64,000 bases of DNA from Leptolinea tardivitalis (GCF_001050275.1 NZ_BBYA01000010.1:186001-250000); one strand, 5' to 3'. Shown: positions 26,364 to 33,995, counted from the first letter of the stretch. Notes: generated by a model not told the origin, from the letters alone. Translations and numbers: made by a program.

Positions 26364-27500
26364 TTACTTCCCATCAATATGCATGGGCATCAAAACGTAT
26401 AAATTCTCCTCCTCTCCTGTCGAACGAATAACTGCCGGCGTATTGTGGGCATTTGCTTCGATGACGACATTCTTGGCAGTGATCGCTTCCAAACCATCTT
26501 GCATGAATTTCACATTGAATGCGATCTCCAGCTCCTGCCCTTCAACCGTGGCATCCAACTCGATTTCACTCACGCCGGTTTCATCGGATTCGGCCAACAA
26601 TTTGACCTTCCCGGTTTGATCAGATCCAGGCTGAAGGTGAAAACGCACTACGTTGCTTCCCTCGCGGGCAATGATACTGGCCTGTTTACAGGCTTTGAGC
26701 AGGTCGGCTGTGGCAATTACCGTTCTGGTTTTGTACCCTTTGGGCAAAATTGCCTGGTAATCAGGGTATTTGCCGTCGATCAGCTGCGAGACAATTTGCA
26801 CATTCTCGCAGCGAAATACCACCTGGCTTCCGGTTAATGGCAGAAACAGGGTGATCTTGCTGGCTTTTGTGGCTCCTATAATTCGCACAACTTCCTTCAA
26901 GGTTGAAGCGGGGACGATCATTTGTCTCTTAGCGAAAGTCACCGGTAAATCAACCTTGCAGATCGCCAGGCGAAAACCATCCGTACCGACCATCGACAGG
27001 GACTTTCCCTCCATATTTATCAATACTCCGGTCAGAACCGGCCGGCTATCATCGACTGATGCGGCGAAGGCAACGTTCAGGATCATTTCCTTGAGTATGT
27101 TTGCATCCAGGGAAATGCCACTGGAGACATCGAATTCCGGTATCGTGGGAAACTCAGATGCTTCGATACCTTTAACAACGCCTTTGTAAGCGCCACATTT
27201 CAGAGCCGCTTCCGGTTTCCCATTGACCGAAAATACGACCTCGGGTTCCACCAGAGAATTAACCACGTCCGCTAGTGTCTTGGCTGGTAAAGTCAATCCA
27301 AGTTCACCATCCATATGAGCATCCAACCAGACCGTCACGCCCAGGGTCAGGTCGGTAGCCGAAAGACGTAGTTGCCCTTCATCTTTGCTGAGCAAGACAT
27401 TGGATAGGATAGGCAGGTGAGTATGAGAACCTACCGCCCGACCAACAATAGCCAGGCTCTCAGCAAATGTATTCTTTTGTACCGTTACTTTACAGGTCAT
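26364..27500 (-). CDS. dnaN: DNA polymerase III sliding clamp (beta subunit)
   Basis: A 378-residue beta clamp, the usual length for the family. It begins with CKVTVQKNTFAESLAIVGRA and shows the expected LPILSNVLL, TDLTLGVTV, GTDGFRLA and SQLIDGKYPDY motifs of the three clamp domains. It ends in YVLMPMHIDG, close to the canonical LMPMRL tail. It would tether a DNA polymerase to the template. Being placed with ssb, rad52, radC and orphan genes rather than with dnaA and recF, it is probably the element's own clamp and not the chromosomal gene. The ribosome site CACAAGGAGG is nearly perfect. It is followed by small orphan genes upstream in the same direction. Confidence 0.9.
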   Translation of the reverse strand: MTCKVTVQKNTFAESLAIVGRAVGSHTHLPILSNVLLSKDEGQLRLSATDLTLGVTVWLDAHMDGELGLTLPAKTLADVVNSLVEPEVVFSVNGKPEAALKCGAYKGVVKGIEASEFPTIPEFDVSSGISLDANILKEMILNVAFAASVDDSRPVLTGVLINMEGKSLSMVGTDGFRLAICKVDLPVTFAKRQMIVPASTLKEVVRIIGATKASKITLFLPLTGSQVVFRCENVQIVSQLIDGKYPDYQAILPKGYKTRTVIATADLLKACKQASIIAREGSNVVRFHLQPGSDQTGKVKLLAESDETGVSEIELDATVEGQELEIAFNVKFMQDGLEAITAKNVVIEANAHNTPAVIRSTGEEENLYVLMPMHIDGK

Positions 27501-27532
27501 AATGATCCTCCTTGTGAATTCTTCTATTTGAT

Positions 27533-28051
27533 TTACGGAATTTGGTCATCCAGCCAATGCTGGAGGGTCTCAACATGTTTTTGATCCTCGGCCATCTGGC
27601 TCAACAGTTCATCCATACTGGGGAAATGGGATAGCTGCTCGGTTAAATCCACCAACCATGTTTCCATCTCCGCAGGTGAAATCGTGACAGGTTTCTCTTG
27701 AGGATTACCCCATTGGGAAGTCACCAATCTCTCAGCTTCCCGGCAGGGAGCGATAAACGCCAGCCTCTCATCGAGATCGATGACCAGACGATATTCTGCC
27801 GGCTCCTCGGATGAGCCCAGGTTATAAGCAGCCACCTGAGGATGAACTGCTCGATGCTGTACAAACGCCAAATATCCTGGCCAGAGGCCCGTAAAGGTTA
27901 CTAAACCATCGGATACCATGACTTCGTCGCCACAGGGTTCCCACCAGAGGGCAAGATAACGTGCACCTCGGTAATTTCGATATCCGACTGCCTGTTCCAA
28001 AATAGGCGCAGGCGGTACAGGGATGTTGAGCTGGGTCATTTGTGTTTCCAT
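27533..28051 (-). CDS. Hypothetical protein upstream of dnaN
   Basis: A 172-residue acidic protein of unknown function, with no signal peptide or membrane helix. The middle is rich in aromatic residues (ARYLALWWEP, GLWPGYLAFVQ), and the C-terminus is helical and acidic (MDELLSQMAEDQKHVE). The ATG at 28051 with GGAGA upstream is preferred to an in-frame ATG at 28081 with no ribosome site. It is 32 bases from dnaN and lies in the same minus-strand unit, so it is part of the element's DNA-processing block. Confidence 0.55.
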   Translation of the reverse strand: METQMTQLNIPVPPAPILEQAVGYRNYRGARYLALWWEPCGDEVMVSDGLVTFTGLWPGYLAFVQHRAVHPQVAAYNLGSSEEPAEYRLVIDLDERLAFIAPCREAERLVTSQWGNPQEKPVTISPAEMETWLVDLTEQLSHFPSMDELLSQMAEDQKHVETLQHWLDDQIP

Positions 28052-28114
28052 AATTCTCCATATCGACATTGGGAAAGGCACGCAAGGTGAAAAACCATCT
28101 TGCGTGTCTGAGGT

Positions 28115-28549
28115 CTAAAAGTCGTCAAAGAAGTCGGCGGAGGCGCCACCGTCTGGCCAATATGCTTCGTCGTCACCCAGACGGGTGGCATTCTCATACA
28201 GCTCGGTCAATGGGCCTTCGTCGTCTTCCATATCCGGCAGCTCGAGAAACGCCATAATTCCCGGATTGGAAGTGGCATTTGCGCGGAGAATATCGCGCCA
28301 GGAAAACACATGATCGTTTTCCAACGCCTTCTGTGCATCCTGTACCAGGTCAATTAACAGGCTTTTGTCCAACCGGTCAGGGGTCAGACCGTAATCGGCG
28401 AGTGTGTGCGCCAGCACTTCAGCAACCTGGCCCCAGGTAATCACAAAAGCGGGAGCTTCCATTCCGTATCCAGCTTGTGCCAGAATTTTGGACACTTCAA
28501 AGCCTGTTTCCAGGTATTCCAGGTGTTGTAATGTGGTGAGTTGATCCAT
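28115..28549 (-). CDS. Hypothetical acidic protein
   Basis: A 144-residue, very acidic protein of unknown function. It is mainly helical, and its last 50 residues are rich in Asp and Glu (LPDMEDDEG, GDDEAYWPDGG), which could mimic DNA or contact a basic partner. The ribosome site ACACAAGGAGG is ideal and lies in the gap after the exonuclease gene. It sits between the exonuclease and dnaN-side genes in the same direction; no function can be assigned. Confidence 0.6.
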   Translation of the reverse strand: MDQLTTLQHLEYLETGFEVSKILAQAGYGMEAPAFVITWGQVAEVLAHTLADYGLTPDRLDKSLLIDLVQDAQKALENDHVFSWRDILRANATSNPGIMAFLELPDMEDDEGPLTELYENATRLGDDEAYWPDGGASADFFDDF

Positions 28550-28564
28550 TCGATCCTCCTTGTG

Positions 28565-29236
28565 TTAGCGATTAAAGAAAGCGGGCTGGTAAGCATTTAT
28601 CGCCGGCAGGTACACCCCACACATGCGCTTGTACAGTTCCACGACCAGGGACACATCATTTCCAGCGTACTTGCGCAGCGTTTCCGGATCCATATTGGCT
28701 ACTTGAGAGCCATCCAGATCAGGCAAGGGGTTCTTAATCCCGTAACGCTTGCAGACCCATTTCAAACCTTTGGCCGGTCCCCAGTTGTAGAGGATGGCCA
28801 TTAGATCAGTGGTGGGTTCAGTGCGAAATTTAGACAGCTGGGGTTGGATTTGGACCTGGATACCCAGGTCAAACGAACGCCTGAGCAGGTAAGGCAGATC
28901 AAAACCGATGATGTTGTAGCCGCAAGATCGGCCATCCGCTTTTGCAAATGCGGCCCAGAACCAGCGGATCAGATCACTTTCGGTTTTGGTTTCAGGGTCG
29001 CCGGTCAGGTGAACTTCTACCTGGCATTCAATCCCGCTTTGCAGCGAGATGGCGATGACCTTGCCCAGATCGGCATCCAGAGGTGCCTGTGCAATCTGTT
29101 CGGATTTCTTTTCGGTGATGTACTGCGCAATTTTGTCAGCGTCTTTGTAATTGGCCGGAGCAGTTGGCTCGGGTAGGAGCGCAATTGCATCCGGGTTGGC
29201 CGTCGTTTCAATGTCAAAAAATAAAATCGGTTTCAT
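28565..29236 (-). CDS. PolB-type 3'-5' exonuclease (DEDD)
   Basis: A 223-residue exonuclease of the RNase H-like DEDD group. Exo I is LFFDIETT with Asp8 and Glu10, Exo II is GYNIIGFDLPYL, and Exo III is YAGNDVSLVVELY. This is the predicted stand-alone relative of the exonuclease domain of family B polymerases. It would remove nucleotides from 3' ends during repair or replication of element DNA. The CACAAGGAG ribosome site is seven bases from the ATG. It is 27 bases from radC in a run of DNA-processing genes. Confidence 0.82.
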   Translation of the reverse strand: MKPILFFDIETTANPDAIALLPEPTAPANYKDADKIAQYITEKKSEQIAQAPLDADLGKVIAISLQSGIECQVEVHLTGDPETKTESDLIRWFWAAFAKADGRSCGYNIIGFDLPYLLRRSFDLGIQVQIQPQLSKFRTEPTTDLMAILYNWGPAKGLKWVCKRYGIKNPLPDLDGSQVANMDPETLRKYAGNDVSLVVELYKRMCGVYLPAINAYQPAFFNR

Positions 29237-29263
29237 GTAATTCTCCTTGTGATGATTCTTGAG

Positions 29264-29983
29264 TTACGAAAATCCCAGCCCTTTTTCCTTGAGGGATACC
29301 CATCGGGATAATCCGATGACCAGGTGGTCCAGGACGGACACATCCAATAGCTTGCCGGCCTGAACAATGGCGCGGGTAACACTGATATCTTCTGGACTGG
29401 GGGTCGGGTCTGTGGATGGGTGATTGTGAGCGATCAGGATCGCAGCCGCATTCCGCTGCAGCGCCGGTTTGAATAACTCACCGACGCGCACCATCGAGGA
29501 ATTGAGCGAGCCGTGGTAGATCTCAATCACGTCCAGCATTCGGTTGCGTGTGTCGAGCGGCATCACCACCATGTATTCCTGCTCGCGGTGGGCCAGCATC
29601 GGCATCAGAATCTGGGCTGCATCTTCGGGTGAATGAATAACAGGACGTTCGTCCTCCGGTTGGAGCAGCTTGCGCCCTAACGCCAAGGCAGCTTTGAGCC
29701 GCAGGGCAGTCAGGTTACTTACACCCTGCACCTTGGCGATTTCGTTCACATGCGCCTGAGCAATCTTCTGGATCGTGCCAAACTGAGCCAGCAATCGTTC
29801 AGCGGTTTCGATTTGAGTCGAACCACCAATGATGACGGCCAGCAGTTCAGCCAGGCTGCATGCATCCGAGTCTTTGGCCACTCGAAAAGCGGGTTGCTCT
29901 CGAACGGGCAGGTGCTTCAGCCGGGGCAAGGTGTAGGTTTGAGGATGGGCGTTTTGTATCAGGTAGGGTTGAAAGTCGTTCAT
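29264..29983 (-). CDS. radC: RadC-family JAB/MPN protein
   Basis: A 239-residue protein with the RadC layout: a helix-hairpin-helix part (IAKVQGVSNLTALRLKAAL, about residues 75-95) and a JAB/MPN metal site near residues 178-195 (AHNHPSTD.TPSPED). RadC-like proteins are common on mobile elements; their biochemical role is unsettled despite the name. The ATG at 29983 has GGAG upstream; a longer frame to 30115 would run through a terminator hairpin and is rejected. It sits between the exonuclease and an orphan zinc-finger gene. Confidence 0.85.
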   Translation of the reverse strand: MNDFQPYLIQNAHPQTYTLPRLKHLPVREQPAFRVAKDSDACSLAELLAVIIGGSTQIETAERLLAQFGTIQKIAQAHVNEIAKVQGVSNLTALRLKAALALGRKLLQPEDERPVIHSPEDAAQILMPMLAHREQEYMVVMPLDTRNRMLDVIEIYHGSLNSSMVRVGELFKPALQRNAAAILIAHNHPSTDPTPSPEDISVTRAIVQAGKLLDVSVLDHLVIGLSRWVSLKEKGLGFS

Positions 29984-30000
29984 GTCTGTCTCCTTTGAAA

Positions 30001-30045
30001 AAAAGGGGACAGACCACCCCTGGAGGGATGCTGCCCCCTCCGTTG
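30001..30045 (-). terminator. Leader or intergenic hairpin before radC
   Basis: On the minus strand GGGGGCAG pairs with CTGTCCCC (8 bp with one G-U) and is followed by a run of seven T, then the radC ribosome site. The upstream flank (ACCCCTGGAGGG and CCCCCTCCG) closely matches the leader at 23158-23220, so it is probably one of a family of attenuators. Confidence 0.65.
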
Positions 30046-30057
30046 GGGTTATATGAT

Positions 30058-30630
30058 TCATGCAGTTGGTTCGTAACCGGTTTCGATAAAGATCTTGCGA
30101 TTGATCGCTTCGCACTCTTCCCAGGTCATCAGTTCATCTCGCCGGACACCTGGATATCCAGGCGCTGGCGGGATCAGCCAGGGATTTTCTGCAAGCCGTT
30201 TCTTGATCCGTTCAGCTTTGGCATCCAAAAAGTGGCGTAAACCACCTTTAGCGCAGCGCCAACCCAACTCTTTGGTGTATTTGCCATTCCAATCCCGGTC
30301 GCGGAACGTCTTACTTCCGCAGATCGGACAAGGCGGCATGCCTTCTGGATCAGGAGCACGTGCGCCGCCAGATTGAAGATACAGTCTTACCGCTTCAATG
30401 GCTTCACAGTAGGGTGCCCCGCACGAACATTCTTTGTTTTTGTTGACCCGGTGAAAGCGTGTTGGGTTGCTATTACCAAAGTCCACCAGGTATTGATACC
30501 CCTGGATTGTGACTGTAGGTGCGACAAGCAATACGGTTTCTCGGATACCCGGTCCTTTCCGATATCTCTGGATTGGAATATTCCTCCTTTCCAACAAAGC
30601 CAAATCATTCGATGAATGTTCGGTCTTCAT
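30058..30630 (-). CDS. Hypothetical protein with cysteine clusters
   Basis: A 190-residue protein. Two Cys clusters look zinc-binding: KECSCGAPYCEAI (residues 67-79) and PPCPICGSKTF with a later RCAKGG. The basic C-terminal region is helical. It could bind nucleic acid, but I recognise no family. It overlaps the upstream gene by 26 bases. An oddity: a perfect ribosome site (GGAAAGGAGG) lies inside the coding region near codon 15 and is followed by AAT ATT rather than a normal start, so the true N-terminus may be shorter with an ATT start. Confidence 0.6.
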   Translation of the reverse strand: MKTEHSSNDLALLERRNIPIQRYRKGPGIRETVLLVAPTVTIQGYQYLVDFGNSNPTRFHRVNKNKECSCGAPYCEAIEAVRLYLQSGGARAPDPEGMPPCPICGSKTFRDRDWNGKYTKELGWRCAKGGLRHFLDAKAERIKKRLAENPWLIPPAPGYPGVRRDELMTWEECEAINRKIFIETGYEPTA

Positions 30631-30973
30631 AGGCGCTTTCCAGGAACCAATCCTCCACGGGGATGTTCCGATCTTCTACAGGAATGCGCTTTTCAGAAAT
30701 CGGGAGTTGAACTTCGATGCCGTCTTCCTGAAGCAATTCCTCTTCGATACTTTCGTCTGGATCTTTTTCAATGTGGACTTCCCGTAGGTGGGGTATAAGA
30801 ACAATTGAGGTTGAGTCTTGAAACGGACCACCATGACTGATCTTGGTAAATGGCTCCAAACCATTTAAAGCGCGCACCCAAGCCGTACCAGGACGTGGTC
30901 CTTTTCCCAATACTTCAACGGGAATAACCACATCTCCATAACAAGTTCCAACTGTAATTTCTGCTTTAACCAT
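30605..30973 (-). CDS. Hypothetical protein
   Basis: A 122-residue soluble protein without recognisable domain. The N-terminal 60 residues are beta-rich (KAEITVGTCYGDVVIPVEVL), and the C-terminal half is acidic with Glu and Asp clusters. The ribosome site is CAGGAGGAA. It follows ssb with a terminator-like hairpin (31003-31032) between them, so its expression may be lower or separately controlled. Confidence 0.55.
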   Translation of the reverse strand: MVKAEITVGTCYGDVVIPVEVLGKGPRPGTAWVRALNGLEPFTKISHGGPFQDSTSIVLIPHLREVHIEKDPDESIEEELLQEDGIEVQLPISEKRIPVEDRNIPVEDWFLESAYEDRTFIE

Positions 30974-31002
30974 GTGTTCCTCCTGTATCTGTTTCTGAAA
31001 AT

Positions 31003-31032
31003 AGAAAAGGACACGCCCGGGTCGGCATGTCC
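31003..31032 (-). terminator. Hairpin after ssb
   Basis: On the minus strand AAGGACA...TGTCCTT forms a stem extended by TGCC/GGCG-type pairs, followed by TTCTATTTT. It lies between ssb and the next gene and probably acts as a partial terminator. Confidence 0.55.
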
Positions 31033-31062
31033 TTTGTTGTGATTCTCGATGTAAATGGTGGG

Positions 31063-31467
31063 TTAGAACGGGATGTCGCTTTCGCTTGAAGTGTTCATGT
31101 GCGTTTCGCTTTCTTCGGAGTCTTCACGACCAGAAACGAAGCGCACTGCAGAAGCGTTTACCTCATAGGAAGCGCCATATTTACCTTTATTTTCCCAAAT
31201 GTGCGGCCCACCCGTTTCGGGGTCAGGCGTTAATCGGCCTTCCACTAGAACACGGCTCCCTTTGTGGAGATGTTGGTTGCAAGCCTCTGCTTGTTTGCCC
31301 CAAACTGTGATGCGAAACCATGTCGTTTCTTTGACAGGTTGCCCATTCGGGTTGTTGTAGCGGCGATTTGTGGCAACAGACAAAGTGGTGACCGGTTGAC
31401 CGGAAGGTGTAAAACGCATTTCAGGGTCTTTTCCGAGATTCCCGATGAGGATGATCGTTTGGTACAT
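31063..31467 (-). CDS. ssb: Single-stranded DNA-binding protein
   Basis: A 134-residue SSB with a full OB-fold: LIGNLGKDPEMRFTPSGQPV, FRITVWGKQAE and GSRVLVEGRL are the family signatures. It ends in the acidic tip SESDIPF that recruits partner proteins. It would coat single-stranded element DNA during replication, repair or transfer. The linker is short for the family. Upstream in the same direction is the Rad52-like gene, whose annealing activity would act on SSB-coated DNA. Confidence 0.93.
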   Translation of the reverse strand: MYQTIILIGNLGKDPEMRFTPSGQPVTTLSVATNRRYNNPNGQPVKETTWFRITVWGKQAEACNQHLHKGSRVLVEGRLTPDPETGGPHIWENKGKYGASYEVNASAVRFVSGREDSEESETHMNTSSESDIPF

Positions 31468-31506
31468 TGTGATTTTCCTTTCTGAGTAATGTGATTGTCA
31501 GGTGGG

Positions 31507-32616
31507 TCAGGCGACAACAGAAGCAGGTGCAGGTTGATGCTCCATATGAGTGGAGCGTTGGCCTGCCAGCCAGCTACGAAGTTCATCTTTCGAGGCGGGA
31601 GACTTGCCCATTTTGGTTTTGAACTGGTCATAGGCTTCCTGCTCGGGAACATTCCCGTTAACCAGGACACCGTCGCCGTATTTACGAACAATCGGCGCAG
31701 TTGTTGTTCGAGAAGCTTGTGAAGTCGTTGATGCAGCCGGGTTATTGGTTTGACCATTTTCCCGACCTTGTTCTAAACCGGCATTCTGGGCAATTTCCTT
31801 GTCATACAGCGAATTCCCGAACTGCTCACCCATTTGACGAAAACAGCGTTTCAGGCAGTCCGTCGCCGAACCAGCTAAAGCCATATCCAATGCTTCCGGA
31901 GTATCGCCAGTGAAAATGCAGCGACCCAGGTCGGCATGGCTATAAAACTTACCATCCAGGTCTACGGACACCTTGCCGGTGATATAGACCAGCCCGACTT
32001 CCTCTGTCTGAACATTGCCATTGGCATCGATCAGCGGAACCTTACGTTTTTCCTGCTGGTTCCAGGCCAATACCTTTTTCTGCCAGCGAACAATAACTGG
32101 CTCGCCGATTAAGTCAAACGACCAGGCAAAACCGAAGACGGTATTTGCTCGATCAATGACATCGTAGCCTTCCAGGTAAGGGACAGAACCCATTCCTGGC
32201 GCTTGCCGGCGTTTGACCCTGGACATATCCAGCGGTTGACGCAATTCCCATAATATGCGGCTCAACCGATCCCCCAGGCTCCCATCTGATAAGGGTTGTT
32301 CGTTCATTTGCATCTCCTTGTTAATGTCTGAATAGGATTGGTTTTGCGCTGTCTCTGAGAGACGAACGCCTTCGATATGTTTGCAGAGAATCTGCGGCCC
32401 ACGCTGCTGGTAGTCCATACAGGTGCATGCCCAGTAATCACCATTCAAAGAAACGGCGTATGGCAATGTGCGTCCGAAACGGACGCCATCGCCATTTTGT
32501 ACCGTCCATTGCTGAGGGGCGATGCGGGTAACCAGGAACTTTCCAGCCAGGATGGCAGATCGCGCCCGTTCGGTGCGTTCAGCTTGTGCTTGTTTCAATT
32601 CTTGGCTTTCTTGCAT
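31507..32616 (-). CDS. SWIM zinc finger-Rad52 fusion, single-strand annealing protein
   Basis: A 369-residue protein. Residues about 60-85 hold a SWIM-type zinc site (WACTCMDY...CKHIEGV). Residues about 110-255 match the Rad52/Rad22 annealing domain (GYDVIDRANTVFGFAWSF, VYITGKVSVDL, LAGSATDCLKRCFRQMG). A disordered Ser/Thr/Gln-rich linker leads to a small C-terminal helical segment. It would anneal complementary single strands during element recombination. The ATG at 32616 has CACAAGGAGG six bases upstream. One copy of the AATAACCAACGTT operator-like repeat sits just before that ribosome site. Confidence 0.8.
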   Translation of the reverse strand: MQESQELKQAQAERTERARSAILAGKFLVTRIAPQQWTVQNGDGVRFGRTLPYAVSLNGDYWACTCMDYQQRGPQILCKHIEGVRLSETAQNQSYSDINKEMQMNEQPLSDGSLGDRLSRILWELRQPLDMSRVKRRQAPGMGSVPYLEGYDVIDRANTVFGFAWSFDLIGEPVIVRWQKKVLAWNQQEKRKVPLIDANGNVQTEEVGLVYITGKVSVDLDGKFYSHADLGRCIFTGDTPEALDMALAGSATDCLKRCFRQMGEQFGNSLYDKEIAQNAGLEQGRENGQTNNPAASTTSQASRTTTAPIVRKYGDGVLVNGNVPEQEAYDQFKTKMGKSPASKDELRSWLAGQRSTHMEHQPAPASVVA

Positions 32617-32631
32617 ATTCCTCCTTGTGAA

Positions 32632-32644
32632 AATAACCAACGTT
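32632..32644 (-). promoter_or_regulatory. Third copy of the AATAACCAACGTT motif
   Basis: The 13-base core of the direct repeats at 24355-24394 recurs here, immediately upstream of the ribosome site of the Rad52-like gene, suggesting a shared regulator of the two operons. Confidence 0.5.
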
Positions 32645-32796
32645 GAATAAAGTCCAAATGATGTGAAGTACCGGCCCTCGAAATAACATCAAGAGCGTTC
32701 CAGCGTTTAAAACTACCCGTGTGAAATTACAGGGCAGCAAACGCCAGGGAAAAAGGCAGATACTTTTTCACTCGCATTTATTGCCTTGTTTAAGTC

Positions 32797-32833
32797 TGCG
32801 TGGGTAGGCGGGGCAACCCCGACCACCCACGCA
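32797..32833. ncRNA. Strong GC-rich hairpin
   Basis: TGCGTGGGT pairs with ACCCACGCA, and inside it CGGGG pairs with CCCCG around a CAA loop. No U-run follows on either strand, so it is not a simple terminator. Confidence 0.5.
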
Positions 32834-32965
32834 AAGATCCCCTTCAATGGGGTAATGTTCTCCATGTCATATGAACCCTTCTGCTTTTCAGCACGCCAAA
32901 AAGCCTCAAAAGAGGAAAAGGTTGTTTATTAATGTGCTGCCCCGTCCAAAGGGGGTAAACAAAAA

Positions 32966-33070
32966 GGAGGATCACTCGCCCCGAGAAACTTTCGGGAGCT
33001 TGAGGTGGCGGCTCTTAGTAACTATCTTGCTTTATGAGCAAGAGGGATGAGCACCACCTTGTGATCCTCC
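32966..33070. ncRNA. Branched structured RNA candidate
   Basis: A perfect 10-bp outer stem (GGAGGATCAC with GTGATCCTCC) closes a 105-base element. Inside are a hairpin (CCCGA with TCGGG), then a long arm built from AGGTGG/CCACCT, GCTC/GAGC and TCTTGCT/AGCAAGA with a five-base loop. On the minus strand the outer stem is followed by TTTTTG, so that strand is the likelier transcript. I recognise no known RNA family. Confidence 0.55.
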
Positions 33071-33206
33071 ATGTGAACCTAAAGCGAATAAACCTATCGC
33101 TTCAGGTCAGAAAAACCTTTTATCTGCAAATGACAACCCGACGCAGTTTTTACTAGACAATTAACCGATTAGACTCATTCATCATGAAATGTTTAGAGAT
33201 TTTTTG

Positions 33207-33232
33207 GCGCATGATTATCCACAAGTATGCGC
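33207..33232. other. DnaA box within an inverted repeat (possible origin element)
   Basis: TTATCCACA at 33215-33223 is a perfect DnaA box. It sits between GCGCAT (33207-33212) and ATGCGC (33227-33232). Nearby, CCGATTAGACTCATTC and AATCGGTT...GAATGAGTC form further inverted repeats. Only one consensus box is seen, so origin function is unproven. Confidence 0.4.
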
Positions 33233-33259
33233 ACATTAATCGGTTGTGAATGGAATGAG

Positions 33260-33838
33260 TCAATCTGTGGTTAAATCACGGTCTCCATTGGTGGAGACTT
33301 CTTCCGGCGAACTATCTCCCGGGTCGATGTTTCTGGTCTGGACTTTTCTCGTTGCAGGTTTTGGTTTTTTCTCGCTTTGTGTTTCATCATCACTTTCGCC
33401 CTTCGTACCGCTCGAATTGCCTGTTGGGGTTGGGTTTGGGCGTTCCAAAACGATGATGCGTTTAGCAACAACCTCAACAACATTGCGGTCAATCTGTATC
33501 TGGCCGGGTTTGAAATCATTGTTTTTGATCTCAATCGCCAGTTCGCCAAAGGGTTTGGATTTGCGAGCTTTGCCGATAAATTCCTCCAGGCTTTCACGAT
33601 AGTCCCGTGATTGGAGAAACCCATGGACACGCAGACGCATACCCCGATGGATGTGAATTAAGCCGTTTGCGCCACCGTTGACCCGGACGTTGATGTAATC
33701 ACCGGCATCTCGCTCCAAATCCAACTTCTTGGACGGCTGATCGCTATCGCGATAGACGACCAGGCGGAAGAACAGGTCTTCCATGAACTTCCACGGATCG
33801 CGGACGACAATTCCTTCGACAATAACATCATTGATCAA
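33260..33838 (-). CDS. OB-fold SSB-like protein
   Basis: A 192-residue protein whose first 115 residues look like an SSB/OB fold (NDVIVEGIVVRDPWKF, FFRLVVYRD, YINVRVNG, GMRLRVHGFLQ). A second beta strand pair is followed by a disordered, Lys/Ser/Glu-rich tail without the acidic DIPF tip. It is a second, divergent single-strand DNA-binding protein beside the true ssb. The start is TTG at 33838, decided by a perfect AAGGAGG five bases upstream. An inverted repeat (CTCCTC...GAGGAG) in the leader could hide that site. The gene is led by the same promoter-hairpin module as the pilus operons. Confidence 0.72.
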   Translation of the reverse strand: MINDVIVEGIVVRDPWKFMEDLFFRLVVYRDSDQPSKKLDLERDAGDYINVRVNGGANGLIHIHRGMRLRVHGFLQSRDYRESLEEFIGKARKSKPFGELAIEIKNNDFKPGQIQIDRNVVEVVAKRIIVLERPNPTPTGNSSGTKGESDDETQSEKKPKPATRKVQTRNIDPGDSSPEEVSTNGDRDLTTD

Positions 33839-33891
33839 TAGAGCCTCCTTGTGTCATACTCCTCTAGATCGAGGAGCCATTAAAACAAAAT

Positions 33892-33929
33892 GCCGGACAA
33901 ACGTAGCACCCAGTAGGTACATGTCCGGC
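33892..33929 (-). promoter_or_regulatory. Leader hairpin, copy A of the four-copy module
   Basis: GCCGGACA at 33892-33899 pairs perfectly with TGTCCGGC at 33922-33929; the minus-strand RNA then runs into ATTTTGTTTT. The loop has CCTACTGGG. It sits between the promoter at 33967-33995 and the ribosome site of the OB-fold gene. Confidence 0.7.
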
Positions 33930-33966
33930 CGACGATGATAATGAATAGCATTTAGTGTCAAATTTA

Positions 33967-33995
33967 AGTATAATTTAAAAAAAAGCCTTTCCAAG
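33967..33995 (-). promoter_or_regulatory. Promoter of copy A
   Basis: On the minus strand CTTGGA (33990-33995) is followed after 17 bases by TATACT (33967-33972), with CCCC directly upstream of the -35. It matches the promoters at 37018, 49832 and 55148. Confidence 0.6.

Larger units (their letters stand above)
32645..33259. other. 615-base non-coding region with several RNA hairpins
   Basis: This stretch between the OB-fold gene and the Rad52-like gene has no credible protein gene. It contains a strong hairpin at 32797-32833, a small CCCC-TTCAAT-GGGG hairpin just after it, a branched structure at 32966-33070, a further hairpin near 33077-33107, and a DnaA box inside an inverted repeat near 33207-33232. 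It is a candidate origin, leader RNA or small-RNA locus. Confidence 0.6.

Noticed and set aside
32966-33070. Remnant of an IS605-type end or omega-RNA
   Set aside because: There is no TnpA or TnpB gene nearby and no matching target site; only the hairpin-rich look is similar.
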